This document shows positions 42,379 to 51,575 of a stretch of 64,000 bases of DNA, piece after piece; positions within the stretch are counted from its first letter, which is position 1, and each line of letters begins with the position of its first letter. The notes under the pieces are model-generated. The model was not told the DNA's origin. It ran no database searches and saw only the letters and a list, made by a program, of their open reading frames with translations. Position numbers and translations under genes: made by a program. Source of the stretch: Fen-1308 sp035319125 (lineage in GTDB: Bacteria > Nitrospirota > Thermodesulfovibrionia > Thermodesulfovibrionales > Dissulfurispiraceae); assembly GCA_035319125.1 (NCBI GenBank), contig DATHDG010000022.1:1-64000 (forward strand), in the 5' to 3' direction.

Positions 42379-43437
42379 ATGCCGGCGGCAACGAAGGATT
42401 ACTATCAGATACTTGGAGTTGGAAAAGATGCAGCTCAGGATGACATCAAGAAGGCATACCGAAAGCTGGCAAGAAAGCATCATCCGGACCTTAATCCTGG
42501 TGACAAGGCTGCAGAGGAAAAATTCAAGGAGATCAACGAAGCTTACGCAGTAATAGGCGATGAGAAGAAGCGGGCCGAGTACGATAAAGGCGGCACATTC
42601 AATTTTGAGGGCTTCGAGGGATTTAAAGGATTTGATGCCGGAGGTTTTGCGGACATCTTTGGCGATATTTTTGGCGGGCGCTATAGTCATGAGCCTGAAG
42701 CTGCCAGGGGCGAGGATTTGTTGATAGCCCTTGAGCTTTCCCTGGAAGATGCCTTTGCAGGCAAGACAATGAGCATTCCTGTGTCAAGAATGGCTCAGTG
42801 TGAGGCGTGCGGCGGCAGGGGTGCTGACTCTTTTGAGACATGCAAGAATTGTAACGGTTCCGGACGTGCCCAGACATCCAGAGGATTCTTCAAGATTGCT
42901 CAGGCTTGTCATGAATGCGGTGGCAAAGGTCAAAAGCCTATCTCCCCGTGCAAGAAATGCAGTGGACGCGGAAGTATATATGCAAACGAGACTCTTAAAG
43001 TTAAAATTCCGGCAGGAGCGTCAGAGGGCTCTCTTATAAGGTTGAAGGGCAAGGGTAATGCAGGCAAGGGTGGAGGACCGTCAGGCGATCTGTTGCTTGA
43101 GGTTTCGCTCAGGCATCATTCGGTATTTCATAAGAAGGGTGCTGATATCCATATCCAGGTGCCGGTAACGTTTGGCGAGGCGGCGCTTGGTGCAAAAATA
43201 GAGGTGCCGACTCTCGACGGTTCAGCCATTATGAAACTGCCACCGGGCACTCAGGGCGGGCGTAAATTCAAGCTTAGCGGCAAGGGATATATCGACAAAT
43301 CGGGAGGCCGTGGAGATGAATACGTGGAGATTCGGATAGCGGTGCCGACTGAAATTCCCGAAAAAGCCAGAGAAGCTGTTAAAACGATAGAGGCTTTGTA
43401 TTCTGGGAATCCAAGAAGTAGACTTGGAGAAAAGTGA
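42379..43437 (+). CDS. DnaJ/CbpA-family co-chaperone
   Basis: 352 residues from ATG 42379 (GAGGGAG ahead; a GTG further up is not needed). J domain at 8-70 with the HPD motif in KHHPDLNPGDK. The Gly/Phe-rich linker (FNFEGFEGFKGFDAGG) is followed by four CxxCxGxG zinc repeats (CEACGGRG, CKNCNGSG, CHECGGKG, CKKCSGRG) and the C-terminal substrate domains. It stimulates DnaK. dnaK and grpE are not adjacent, so it may be a second DnaJ that works with the linked ClpB. Confidence 0.95.
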   Translation: MPAATKDYYQILGVGKDAAQDDIKKAYRKLARKHHPDLNPGDKAAEEKFKEINEAYAVIGDEKKRAEYDKGGTFNFEGFEGFKGFDAGGFADIFGDIFGGRYSHEPEAARGEDLLIALELSLEDAFAGKTMSIPVSRMAQCEACGGRGADSFETCKNCNGSGRAQTSRGFFKIAQACHECGGKGQKPISPCKKCSGRGSIYANETLKVKIPAGASEGSLIRLKGKGNAGKGGGPSGDLLLEVSLRHHSVFHKKGADIHIQVPVTFGEAALGAKIEVPTLDGSAIMKLPPGTQGGRKFKLSGKGYIDKSGGRGDEYVEIRIAVPTEIPEKAREAVKTIEALYSGNPRSRLGEK

Positions 43438-43438
43438 T

Positions 43439-43792
43439 ATGACTAGACGAAAGCCAGATGCCGATAGGCCGCTTTACCTTATAAGTGTTGTATCCCAGAT
43501 GCTGGATGTGCATCCGCAGACGCTTAGAATGTACGAGCGGGAAGGTTTTGTGACTCCCAGCAGGATCAATCGGCAGAGATTGTATTCGGACAGGGACGTT
43601 GAACGGCTTCACCTTGTAATCGAGCTTACAAAGGATCTCGGCGTCAACAAAGCCGGCGTGGACATAATACTGCGAATGAGAAACCGAATGGAGACAATGC
43701 ATCGCGAAATAAGTGAAATGATGGACATGGTAGATGAAGATATAAAAAGAGAGTTTCAGCGAAGATTGAGGACTATTCTGGGCGAAGAATGA
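43439..43792 (+). CDS. hspR: MerR-family heat-shock repressor, HspR-like
   Basis: 117 residues from ATG 43439, 1 base after the dnaJ stop; GGAGA lies upstream. The winged helix-turn-helix reads VSQMLDVHPQTLRMYEREGFVTPSRINRQRLYSDRDVERL, typical of HspR (YSxxDvxrL). The C-terminal coiled coil mediates dimers. Position between dnaJ and clpB is the classical hspR setting, where it represses the chaperone operon until DnaK/DnaJ is titrated. Confidence 0.9.
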   Translation: MTRRKPDADRPLYLISVVSQMLDVHPQTLRMYEREGFVTPSRINRQRLYSDRDVERLHLVIELTKDLGVNKAGVDIILRMRNRMETMHREISEMMDMVDEDIKREFQRRLRTILGEE

Positions 43793-43868
43793 AGCACTAT
43801 AGGAACCACTATTTGATGTATCAGATTTTTGAGAAAAACTATGGGCGCATACCATAAAGGGAGGAAAA

Positions 43869-46514
43869 ATGAGATTAGATAGATTGACCGTAAAGAGTCA
43901 GGATGCTATTCAGGAAGCGCAAGGGCTGGCTCAGAAAAAGGGCAACCAACAGCTTGATGTCGAACATCTTCTTTTCGCTATTCTCAGCGATGAGGAAGGC
44001 ATCGGCCCGCAGATAATAAGCAGGACTGGAGCGAATATAGCAGCGATCAAAGCCGATCTTGAGAAGGAGATCGACAAACTTCCAAAAGTTTCCGGAGCGA
44101 CACCGATGGGCCAGCTCTATATAGCCCCAAGGCTAAAGGCTGTTCTTGAGAAATCCTTCGAAGAAGCCCAGCATCTGACGGATGAGTTTATAAGCGTTGA
44201 GCACCTGCTTATAGCGATCTACAGCGACAGCGGACCCGCATCAGAGATACTGACCAGGCATGGTGCTGCGCGCGCCAATGTCCTGTCGGCCATGCAGGAG
44301 ATTCGCGGCGTGCACAGAGTAACTGACCCGAACCCGGAAGAGAAATACCAGGCTCTCAAAAAGTACGGTAAAGATTTGACCGATCTCGCTAAGCGCGGAA
44401 AGCTCGATCCAGTCATCGGAAGGGACGAAGAAATCAGGCGTGTTATTCAAGTGCTCTCAAGAAGGACAAAGAACAACCCTGTTCTTATCGGAGATCCCGG
44501 AGTCGGCAAGACAGCAATAGTCGAAGGCCTTGCCCAGAGAATTGTTGATGGAGATGTGCCTGAGACATTGCGTGACAAGCGGCTTGTCACTATTGACATA
44601 GGCAGTTTAGTTGCCGGTGCTAAATACCGGGGGGAATTTGAAGAGCGACTGAAGGCGGTCCTGAAGGAGATTGAGCAGTCAGAGGGAAGGGTTATCTCTT
44701 TTATAGATGAACTCCATACGTTAGTCGGAGCCGGCGCTGCAGAAGGATCCATGGATGCCTCTAATATGCTGAAGCCCGCCCTTGCTAGAGGAGAGCTTAG
44801 GTGTATTGGCGCTACAACTGTTAATGAATATCGCAAATATATAGAAAAAGATCCGGCGCTTGAAAGAAGGTTTCAGCCGGTGGCTGTTGGAGAACCTTCG
44901 GTCGAGGACACAATATCGATACTTCGCGGATTGAAAGAAAAGTATGAAATACATCATGGTGTGAAGATTAAGGATTCTGCCTTGATCGCAGCGGCAGTGC
45001 TCTCGAACCGATATATCACTGACAGGTTTCTGCCGGACAAGGCCATCGATCTGATTGACGAGGCTGCTGCCCGACTCAGGATGGAGATTGACAGCATGCC
45101 CATAGAGCTTGATGAGCTTGAGAGAAAGCTGCGTCAGATGGAAATTGAGAAGCAGGCTCTGTTGAAAGACGAATCTCAGGATGCAAAGGATAAACTGGCA
45201 AAGATTGGAAAAGATGCTGCTGAGCTTCAGTCCAAGCGTGATCTGCTGAGAGCGCAGTGGCTTGGAGAAAAAGAGGTGATCCAGAAGATCAGGGATGTCA
45301 AGGAGCAAATCGACCACGCAAAGATTGAAGCAGAGCGGGCTGAAAGGGAAGGTGATCTTGCAAAGGCTGCCGAACTGAAATACGGCAAGCTTCTTGAGTT
45401 ACAGCGGTCTCTTGAATCTGAGAATGCCCGCCTTAAGGCCACCCAGGAAAAACGCAAGATGCTCAAAGAAGAGGTGGACGATGAGGATATCGCTGAAGTT
45501 GTCTCAAAATGGAGTGGTGTTCCTGTTACGCGCATGCTGGAAGGTGAAGTGCAGAAACTCATCCACATGGAAGACCGTCTCAGACAACGCGTTGTAGGGC
45601 AGGATGAGGCGCTCGTTGCAGTTGCAAACGCTATCAGAAGGGGAAGGTCAGGGCTGCAGGACCCGAACCGGCCGATAGGATCATTCCTGTTTCTCGGTCC
45701 TACCGGCGTTGGGAAGACGGAACTGGCTAAGGCTCTTGCCGAGTTCCTCTTTGACGATGAGACAGCCATGATCAGGATTGATATGTCTGAATACCAGGAG
45801 CGCCATACAGTGTCTCGTCTCTTGGGAGCCCCTCCTGGTTATGTCGGTTATGAGGAAGGTGGTCAGTTGACCGAGGCGGTCAGACGGAGACCTTATTCTG
45901 TCGTGCTTTTCGATGAGATTGAGAAGGCTCATCCCGAGGTGTTTAATACATTGCTGCAACTTCTTGACGATGGAAGGCTTACAGACGGCCACGGCAGGAC
46001 GGTGGATTTCAGGAATTCGATAATAATAATGACCTCTAACATCGGCAGTATCCATATTCAGGAGCTGTTGGAAGAGCGGACTAAGAGACCTGAGGCATAT
46101 TGGGGATCAGACAATCGCGAAGATCTGAAGGACAAGATTATGACTGATCTGAAAGCTTCATTCAGACCGGAATTTCTGAATCGTATCGATGAGATAGTTA
46201 TTTTTAATGCGCTCAATACTACGTTGCTCAAGCAGATTGTTGACATTCAGGTCGAGCGTATGAAGAAGTATCTTCGCGAGAAAAAGATTGATATATTGCT
46301 CACTGACGCTGCTAAGACTCGCGTCGCCAAAGCAGGTTATGACCCAGTATATGGCGCGAGGCCCCTTAAGAGGGCTATCCAGAACGAGATACTTAATCCG
46401 TTGGCATTGAAGCTGCTTGAAGGCGCCTTTGCAGAGGGTGATGTCATCGAAGTTGATTATGTTGATGATAAGATGGTTTTTGGCAAGATCGACGTGGCGG
46501 AGTTTGTATCATAG
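43869..46514 (+). CDS. clpB: ATP-dependent disaggregase ClpB
   Basis: 881 residues, full length. N-domain (two repeats, about 1-150), NBD1 with GDPGVGKTAIVEG, Walker B VISFIDELHTL, the long ClpB middle domain coiled coil (about 415-530) and NBD2 with GPTGVGKTELAKAL and VVLFDEIEKAHPE. Sensor and C-terminal domains are present. It works with DnaK to dissolve aggregates. GGGAGG precedes the ATG. A 6-bp hairpin (46513-46527) follows the stop and may process the message before hsp20. Confidence 0.98.
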   Translation: MRLDRLTVKSQDAIQEAQGLAQKKGNQQLDVEHLLFAILSDEEGIGPQIISRTGANIAAIKADLEKEIDKLPKVSGATPMGQLYIAPRLKAVLEKSFEEAQHLTDEFISVEHLLIAIYSDSGPASEILTRHGAARANVLSAMQEIRGVHRVTDPNPEEKYQALKKYGKDLTDLAKRGKLDPVIGRDEEIRRVIQVLSRRTKNNPVLIGDPGVGKTAIVEGLAQRIVDGDVPETLRDKRLVTIDIGSLVAGAKYRGEFEERLKAVLKEIEQSEGRVISFIDELHTLVGAGAAEGSMDASNMLKPALARGELRCIGATTVNEYRKYIEKDPALERRFQPVAVGEPSVEDTISILRGLKEKYEIHHGVKIKDSALIAAAVLSNRYITDRFLPDKAIDLIDEAAARLRMEIDSMPIELDELERKLRQMEIEKQALLKDESQDAKDKLAKIGKDAAELQSKRDLLRAQWLGEKEVIQKIRDVKEQIDHAKIEAERAEREGDLAKAAELKYGKLLELQRSLESENARLKATQEKRKMLKEEVDDEDIAEVVSKWSGVPVTRMLEGEVQKLIHMEDRLRQRVVGQDEALVAVANAIRRGRSGLQDPNRPIGSFLFLGPTGVGKTELAKALAEFLFDDETAMIRIDMSEYQERHTVSRLLGAPPGYVGYEEGGQLTEAVRRRPYSVVLFDEIEKAHPEVFNTLLQLLDDGRLTDGHGRTVDFRNSIIIMTSNIGSIHIQELLEERTKRPEAYWGSDNREDLKDKIMTDLKASFRPEFLNRIDEIVIFNALNTTLLKQIVDIQVERMKKYLREKKIDILLTDAAKTRVAKAGYDPVYGARPLKRAIQNEILNPLALKLLEGAFAEGDVIEVDYVDDKMVFGKIDVAEFVS

Positions 46515-46560
46515 GACCCTTGGTCCTTAAGAATATAAACTGGTGTTAAGGAAGGAGCCT

Positions 46561-47013
46561 ATGTCTATAGATAAGTGGAGTCCGTTAAAGGAGTTGGAGG
46601 ACATGAGAAGGGACATGGACAGACTTTTCGATGAATTTACCAAACCTACTCGCAGAAGAAGGATTTGGCCTAAGTCCGAGGGTCTGGTGATTCCTAACAT
46701 GGACATGTATGATCGAAACAACGACATTGTCGTTAAAATGGAGCTGCCTGGAGTCACAAGGGAAGATATCGACCTTACGATAACCAAGGATGTCCTGATT
46801 GTAAAGGGAGCAGTGAAAAAGGATGAAGAAGTGAAGGAAGAAGATTACTTCATCGCAGAGAGGACCTATGGCAATTTCACGCGTACTATTACGCTGCCGT
46901 TCGAGGTTGAAAATGAAAAAGCCCAGGCATCCATTAATAATGGCGTACTGGAAATAGTGATTCCCAAAAAGGAAGTATCCAGGCCTAAAGAAATCAGAAT
47001 CGAAGTGAAATAA
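46561..47013 (+). CDS. Small heat-shock protein, Hsp20/alpha-crystallin family
   Basis: 150 residues from ATG 46561 with AAGGAAGGAG upstream. The alpha-crystallin domain (about 42-140) runs from IPNMDMYDRNNDIVVKMELPG to NNGVLEIVIPKKE and includes the usual GVLEIVIPK signature. It holds denatured proteins for ClpB/DnaK refolding. It closes the heat-shock operon and has a hairpin downstream. Confidence 0.95.
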   Translation: MSIDKWSPLKELEDMRRDMDRLFDEFTKPTRRRRIWPKSEGLVIPNMDMYDRNNDIVVKMELPGVTREDIDLTITKDVLIVKGAVKKDEEVKEEDYFIAERTYGNFTRTITLPFEVENEKAQASINNGVLEIVIPKKEVSRPKEIRIEVK

Positions 47014-47015
47014 CA

Positions 47016-47048
47016 TATAGATGGGCGGCATGAAATAGCCGCCCTATA
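47016..47048. terminator. Convergent-gene hairpin between hsp20 and the zinc-ribbon gene
   Basis: TATA(GAT)GGGCGGC...GCCGCCCTATA: a 7-bp GC stem plus 4-bp AT extension, 8-base loop. No T-run on either strand. It overlaps the stop codon of the minus-strand gene. Confidence 0.5.
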
Positions 47049-48546
47049 TAAGCAGGCTTTGAGATATCTCCGTTGCCGTAAAAGGATCAATGAGGTTGCA
47101 GCCGTTTACCTTGAAGGGGAACCATGTCAAAGTGGAACCTTGCAATTCTATACTTCTCCTGTCGAAGGCCTTTATGTCGTCTGCATTATGTGAAAAAATT
47201 CCGACTTGAACAAACTGGGCCAGCAGGAAGGCGTCTTCTGAATCGTAGTAACAGCCTTGCATCTCCTTTAAGGCCTGTTTTTCGTCACTTCGGATTATGT
47301 ATTGCGGTTTCTTCTTGGTAATATTTTGTGACAGATCTACAAGCATTTTCAGTCGACGGAAACGAAATGCCGGGACATAAAAAGTCTCCTTCTGCCCGCC
47401 TGAAACCGCATCAATTACCCAGAACGGAAGATATTTAGTCTGTCCGTTCAGATTGTCGATCTGTGCAACCTGGTACTGCACTTCTGAAAGCTCGCTTCCA
47501 TATATCTGCCAAGCCCTTGCACAGGACGAACAGAAGAATATGGCATCATCAGGACGGAACGGCAGATCCCAGCCGCAGTTGGGACAATTGAGCGGCCTGA
47601 ATCCTATGGTTTTTTGTTCGCCCTGTGGCTGCATGTCCAAAGTTGAATAAATTGTTTTATCAGCATCGAGCTTGAGTACTGTTTGCGAGACACCGTCCAC
47701 GATTGAAAGAAGTGGCTTGCCATCGCACTGCAGCTCCACAAACCAGAACGGAAAGTAGATCTTGGACAATATTCGGCCCAACACCGACCGAAAGAGTAAA
47801 GGCTGAATAGCAGCATCTTTCATTCCGCTGCCCATGGCTTCATCTATGCTCAAGTTCGGGTTCACAATCTTGCCTAGAGGTTCTATTGTGCTGTTCTGAA
47901 ACAGTTCAAGTCTGAGCACTGTTGGTCTCAAACCCAAAGAATACAGCCCTTCTCCATGCATATTGCAGGCTATGAAATTCTTTTCGACGTACCGGTCTGC
48001 TATTTGGAACTTAGAGGGACCAACTTTATTCTGTTCCGGGCCCGTGTTTATGGTCGTACTTCTGTTATTCGTATCAGCGTTCATTATAGCGCCCGTATGA
48101 TTATGTCCGCTGCCAAATATAATGTCTAGGATGTCTCCTGTTCGACCGAAAATCGAGCCAAATCCTATTCCCAAGTCGTCTTGCTCGTAATCAGAATTCG
48201 GGCCATAGACGTTGGGCAAGTTATATTCTGAATCTGGCCTGACAGGGACGCGCGGTGCTTCTTCCCATCTGAAATCGCTTCCAATCAAGCGGTAATAAGG
48301 TATGAAATATATTTGAGGTTTGATGACGCTGCAGTCCCGGTCCTGTTCCTGATGGGCCTTCATTGCGGCTGCTATGGCCCGGTAATGATCAATCTTTGGT
48401 CTGATAAAGTAACTGAGGACCTGTTTTCTTCCTGTAACCATGAGCTTTGAGCTGCAGTGATGGCACTTGACCGCATTTGATCCCTCACTGAAGTCCAGAG
48501 GGGCTGAGCATGACGGGCATTCCGTTGACACTGTATAACTATTCAT
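47044..48546 (-). CDS. Zinc-ribbon-containing hypothetical protein, 500 residues
   Basis: Not recognised as a named family. Residues 10-33 form a TFIIB-like zinc ribbon (CPSCSAPLDF...CHHCSS) and about 318-340 a second (CPNCGWDLPF...CSSC). Between them is a beta-rich segment with IYFIPYYRLIG and IYFPFWFVELQ, repeated again as TKYLPFWVIDA. No membrane helix was seen. It is 39 bases downstream of an SPFH protein with zinc ribbons on the same strand. The pair resembles membrane-stress modules with SPFH and zinc-ribbon partners; the function is unknown. Confidence 0.7.
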   Translation of the reverse strand: MNSYTVSTECPSCSAPLDFSEGSNAVKCHHCSSKLMVTGRKQVLSYFIRPKIDHYRAIAAAMKAHQEQDRDCSVIKPQIYFIPYYRLIGSDFRWEEAPRVPVRPDSEYNLPNVYGPNSDYEQDDLGIGFGSIFGRTGDILDIIFGSGHNHTGAIMNADTNNRSTTINTGPEQNKVGPSKFQIADRYVEKNFIACNMHGEGLYSLGLRPTVLRLELFQNSTIEPLGKIVNPNLSIDEAMGSGMKDAAIQPLLFRSVLGRILSKIYFPFWFVELQCDGKPLLSIVDGVSQTVLKLDADKTIYSTLDMQPQGEQKTIGFRPLNCPNCGWDLPFRPDDAIFFCSSCARAWQIYGSELSEVQYQVAQIDNLNGQTKYLPFWVIDAVSGGQKETFYVPAFRFRRLKMLVDLSQNITKKKPQYIIRSDEKQALKEMQGCYYDSEDAFLLAQFVQVGIFSHNADDIKAFDRRSIELQGSTLTWFPFKVNGCNLIDPFTATEISQSLLI

Positions 48547-48585
48547 ATTTACTAATGCTTGTGTTGGCCGACAAAGCCTTTATTA

Positions 48586-49716
48586 TTAGGCCAATTTCTC
48601 TCCGCAATTGAAACAGAATTTTGTGCCCGGCGGCAGCTTCGTATTGCACTTGGCGCATTGCAGGTTACTTTTCAGATCCAGCCCGCATACAGGGCAGAAG
48701 TTGTCATTTGCATTGAGATCCTTGTTGCATTGCGGGCATTTGCGAATGGCAACCATCTGGTGTCCGCACGATGGGCAAAATCTACTGTCGATAAAGACCT
48801 CTCCATGACAGCGTGGACAATTCACATTTGCTTTTTCACCTGATTGTACCGGCTGACTCTGCTGATTGATAACATTGTATAGCATTCCAGGGATCATCAT
48901 ACCCATGCCGGCGCCGATGCCCAGGCCCATCCCGGATGCCGCACCTGATGCTGGCCCCGCAGATGTAGCTGCATCGCCCATTGCTTTAGCAGCTTTGTAT
49001 TTTAAAAAGCTGTCAAGATCACCTACGGCCTGCATCCCTGCACGCTCATCTATCATTTTCTGCACATCTTCAGGTGGTGTTATGCGGTTGACATAGAAAT
49101 CGACAAGATCCATCCCGTATTTCTTAAAATCTTCGGTAAGTCGTGTCTTGACAGCTATGCCCAATTCGTCGTAATGCTTTGGCAGGTTGAAGAGGCTGTC
49201 GACTGTCTCACCCATGAAATCATTGAGGCGGGAGACGATGATCTCGCGAAGATAGTCTTCAACGCTGGCAGTCCCGAACGAACCCTGCGTACCCACCAGC
49301 GTATTTATAAAAAGAAGAGGCTGTGTAACTTTCATAGTAAATGTGCCAAACGCCCTGAGTCGCACTAGGCCCAGTTCGCTGTCCTTGAAGGCAACCGGGT
49401 CCTTTGTTCCCCACCGCATGTTCGTGAAAATCTTCATGTTTATGAAACATATCTCCGCCCTGAACGGGCTGGTAAATCCCCATGGGAGGGATAGTATTTT
49501 AGTCAGTATGGGCAGGTTTTTTGTGGACAGAGTGTGGCGGGCCGGACCCAAGATGTCCAGTCCTTTTCCATCCCTGAAGAAGACCGCAGCCTGATTTTCT
49601 CTTACAATAAGTTGTGCTCCGAACTTTATCTCGGCGGAACCTTCCTCCGGATAACGGTGAACTATCTCTGTGCCGGTATTGTCGAACCATTCTATTACTT
49701 CCATGAACTCAGACAT
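48586..49716 (-). CDS. SPFH/band-7 protein with C-terminal zinc ribbons (YdjI-like)
   Basis: 376 residues. SPFH domain about 25-235 with GDGKGLDILGPARHTLSTKNLPIL and FYVNRITPPEDVQKMIDERAGM, typical of virion-core-like YdjI proteins. A Gly/Ala/Met-rich linker (GPASGAASGMGLGIGAGMGMM) follows, then three zinc-ribbon units at the C terminus (CPRCHGE...CPSCGHQ, CPQCNKD...CPVCGLD, CAKCNTK...CFNCGEK). YdjI of Bacillus recruits PspA to damaged membrane; such a role here is inferred. Confidence 0.87.
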   Translation of the reverse strand: MSEFMEVIEWFDNTGTEIVHRYPEEGSAEIKFGAQLIVRENQAAVFFRDGKGLDILGPARHTLSTKNLPILTKILSLPWGFTSPFRAEICFINMKIFTNMRWGTKDPVAFKDSELGLVRLRAFGTFTMKVTQPLLFINTLVGTQGSFGTASVEDYLREIIVSRLNDFMGETVDSLFNLPKHYDELGIAVKTRLTEDFKKYGMDLVDFYVNRITPPEDVQKMIDERAGMQAVGDLDSFLKYKAAKAMGDAATSAGPASGAASGMGLGIGAGMGMMIPGMLYNVINQQSQPVQSGEKANVNCPRCHGEVFIDSRFCPSCGHQMVAIRKCPQCNKDLNANDNFCPVCGLDLKSNLQCAKCNTKLPPGTKFCFNCGEKLA

Positions 49717-49774
49717 ATTTCCCCCCTCTACCGCATATGTGCTCCGGCGGATCTATGAATAGACCCTATAAGAA

Positions 49775-50203
49775 TCAAGCTTTTCCAGACCTGATAAGGT
49801 CTCTTATAAATTCGGTAATATGACCCCTGATTTCATCTCGAGCGCGTCTGAATTCCTTCATGATCATTGCATCCGTACCTTTAGTGCCGACTGGATCATT
49901 TATCGGCCAGTGGAGTCTGCCGATATTTGGCGGTGTCTGTGGGCATGCCGCTTCTGCATGACCGCATAACGTGATAACAAAGTCCATTTGCATCAGCAGG
50001 TTTCTATCAATTTCCTTAGACTTCTGCCCAGAAATGTCGATGCCCACTTCGCGCATCACTGCTATTGTTCTTGGGTTAACGCCAACGGCTATCAGTCCTG
50101 CGCTGTAAGGTTCCAGCACGGCTCTGCCCAATTCACGCGCCCACCCCTCAGCCATCTGGCTTCTGCAAGAATTGGCAGTGCAAAGAAACATGACCTTTAG
50201 CAT
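49775..50203 (-). CDS. arsC: Arsenate reductase, LMW-phosphatase (thioredoxin-linked) type
   Basis: 142 residues. P-loop CTANSCRS with nucleophile Cys8 (third-last residue pattern CX5R), then the redox Cys pair near 80-87 in CGHAEAACP, which is the mark of reductases rather than phosphatases. HWPINDPVG carries the general acid Asp. It overlaps trpC by 7 bases; no ars operon partners (arsR, arsB) are seen. It could instead be a plain LMW tyrosine phosphatase, but the extra Cys pair argues for ArsC. Confidence 0.9.
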   Translation of the reverse strand: MLKVMFLCTANSCRSQMAEGWARELGRAVLEPYSAGLIAVGVNPRTIAVMREVGIDISGQKSKEIDRNLLMQMDFVITLCGHAEAACPQTPPNIGRLHWPINDPVGTKGTDAMIMKEFRRARDEIRGHITEFIRDLIRSGKA

Positions 50204-51012
50204 GACGTTTTATTGTCTGCAACAAGCTCTTCTATTTTTACAGCGATGTCCGTTGATTCCATAAATGCCGTGCCGATCAGCATTGCATCGACCCCGTAGC
50301 TTTCAAGAATGAGGACATCTTTGCGAGTTCTGATTCCGCTTTCGCTTACTACAATCTTATCAGCAGGTATTGTGTTCTTGAGCCTCAATGTCGTTGAGAG
50401 GTCTATATCGAGCGTCTTGAGATTGCGATTATTGATGCCAATCACATCGGCACCGATCAAGAGAGCTTCTTCCAATTCTTTACTGTTGTGCACTTCAAAA
50501 AGCACAGTCATACCGAGTTCAGTTGCCATAGCGCAGTATTCGCTTGCTTGATTGATGTCTAGGATTGCTCCGATCAGAAGGACGGCGTCCGCTCCGGAGA
50601 GCCTTGATTCATATATCTGATAATCATCAATGATGAAGTCCTTGCGCAACAGCGGTTTGGTTGCAGACCGATGAACTATTTCAAGGTATGAGAGATGGCC
50701 CTGAAAGTAGTCTTCTTCAGTAAGAACTGAAATCGCGTCAACCCGGTTTTCTTCATATATGCGCGCAATCTGAAGCAGATCAAAATTATCCCTTATAAGC
50801 CCCTTGGATGGAGAGGCCTTCTTAATTTCAGCAATAAGCCTGATAGGACCTTGGTCACGCCTTATCGACCTGCGGAAGTCGCGTGGCGGTTCTATGTCAG
50901 CCAGCATTCTTTTTATTTGAGCAATGGGCAGTCTATACTTGGCATCAACTATTTTCTCTTTCTTCTTATCAACGACGCCTGACAATATGTTATTATCGCG
51001 TTGTGTTTTCAT
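50197..51012 (-). CDS. trpC: Indole-3-glycerol phosphate synthase
   Basis: Fourth tryptophan-pathway step: ring closure of CdRP. 271 residues, normal length. Barrel marks: IAEIKKASPSKGLI (catalytic Lys), VLTEEDYFQGHLSYL, PLLRKDFIIDDYQI, GADVIGINNRNL and VSESGI near the phosphate site. No other trp gene is near, so tryptophan synthesis is scattered. No leader attenuator was recognised upstream. Confidence 0.96.
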   Translation of the reverse strand: MKTQRDNNILSGVVDKKKEKIVDAKYRLPIAQIKRMLADIEPPRDFRRSIRRDQGPIRLIAEIKKASPSKGLIRDNFDLLQIARIYEENRVDAISVLTEEDYFQGHLSYLEIVHRSATKPLLRKDFIIDDYQIYESRLSGADAVLLIGAILDINQASEYCAMATELGMTVLFEVHNSKELEEALLIGADVIGINNRNLKTLDIDLSTTLRLKNTIPADKIVVSESGIRTRKDVLILESYGVDAMLIGTAFMESTDIAVKIEELVADNKTSC

Positions 51013-51575
51013 ATAGTTATTGTTCTATTATACTCGAAAGCATTTCTTATGACCTATTTCTGCCTCACGATTATAGGTGCCAGGCTAATGCCTTGATAGG
51101 GTATATCAGAGGAGCTCCCAGGAGCGCATCGCGAGATCGCCAATCTTTCCGGTTTAAAAGCGAGTTGCGAAGCAAGAGGCCTAATGCTAAGGATTCCTGA
51201 GCATAAAATAATAAGAGCCATGCAATTGGCAAAGACTGCGGCTGACGGCCTGTAATTTCTATTACTACAGGCTTTGCAGATCAGCCCATTTGCCTATTGC
51301 ACGGCTCCAGATTTAATGCAGTGCATTCTATGGCGACCATAGCATTTTAAATTTTCTTTGGGAATCCGGCGGATGCTTAAGGCTTCCCTCTCGCTGCTGA
51401 GAGCTTGCTCACCACATCCGACTCAACTTCCCGAAGCGTTGTTGTTCCTATGGAAGTCCATAGTAATGCATTGCATAATCTTTCTAATATAAGCATAACT
51501 CCAAAGGCGCTGAAAAGAAATCAGACTAGACCCGAATTTCTTGTAAGAGTTTTCCTACACGAAACTAAAACTGGA
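51013..51575. other. Gene-free region between trpC and the radical SAM gene
   Basis: 563 bases. One modest hairpin (GCCTGTA 51248-51254 / TACAGGC 51266-51272) is followed by TTT on plus. Open frames here translate to nothing recognisable. It may be decayed coding sequence. No T-box, riboswitch or tRNA was found. Confidence 0.4.

Noticed and set aside
49775..50203. arsC as part of an arsenic resistance operon
   Set aside because: It overlaps trpC and no arsR, arsB or acr3 gene is near.
51013..51575. T-box or trp leader upstream of trpC
   Set aside because: No GGTGG-type T-box core, no Trp-rich leader peptide and no antiterminator pair were found.
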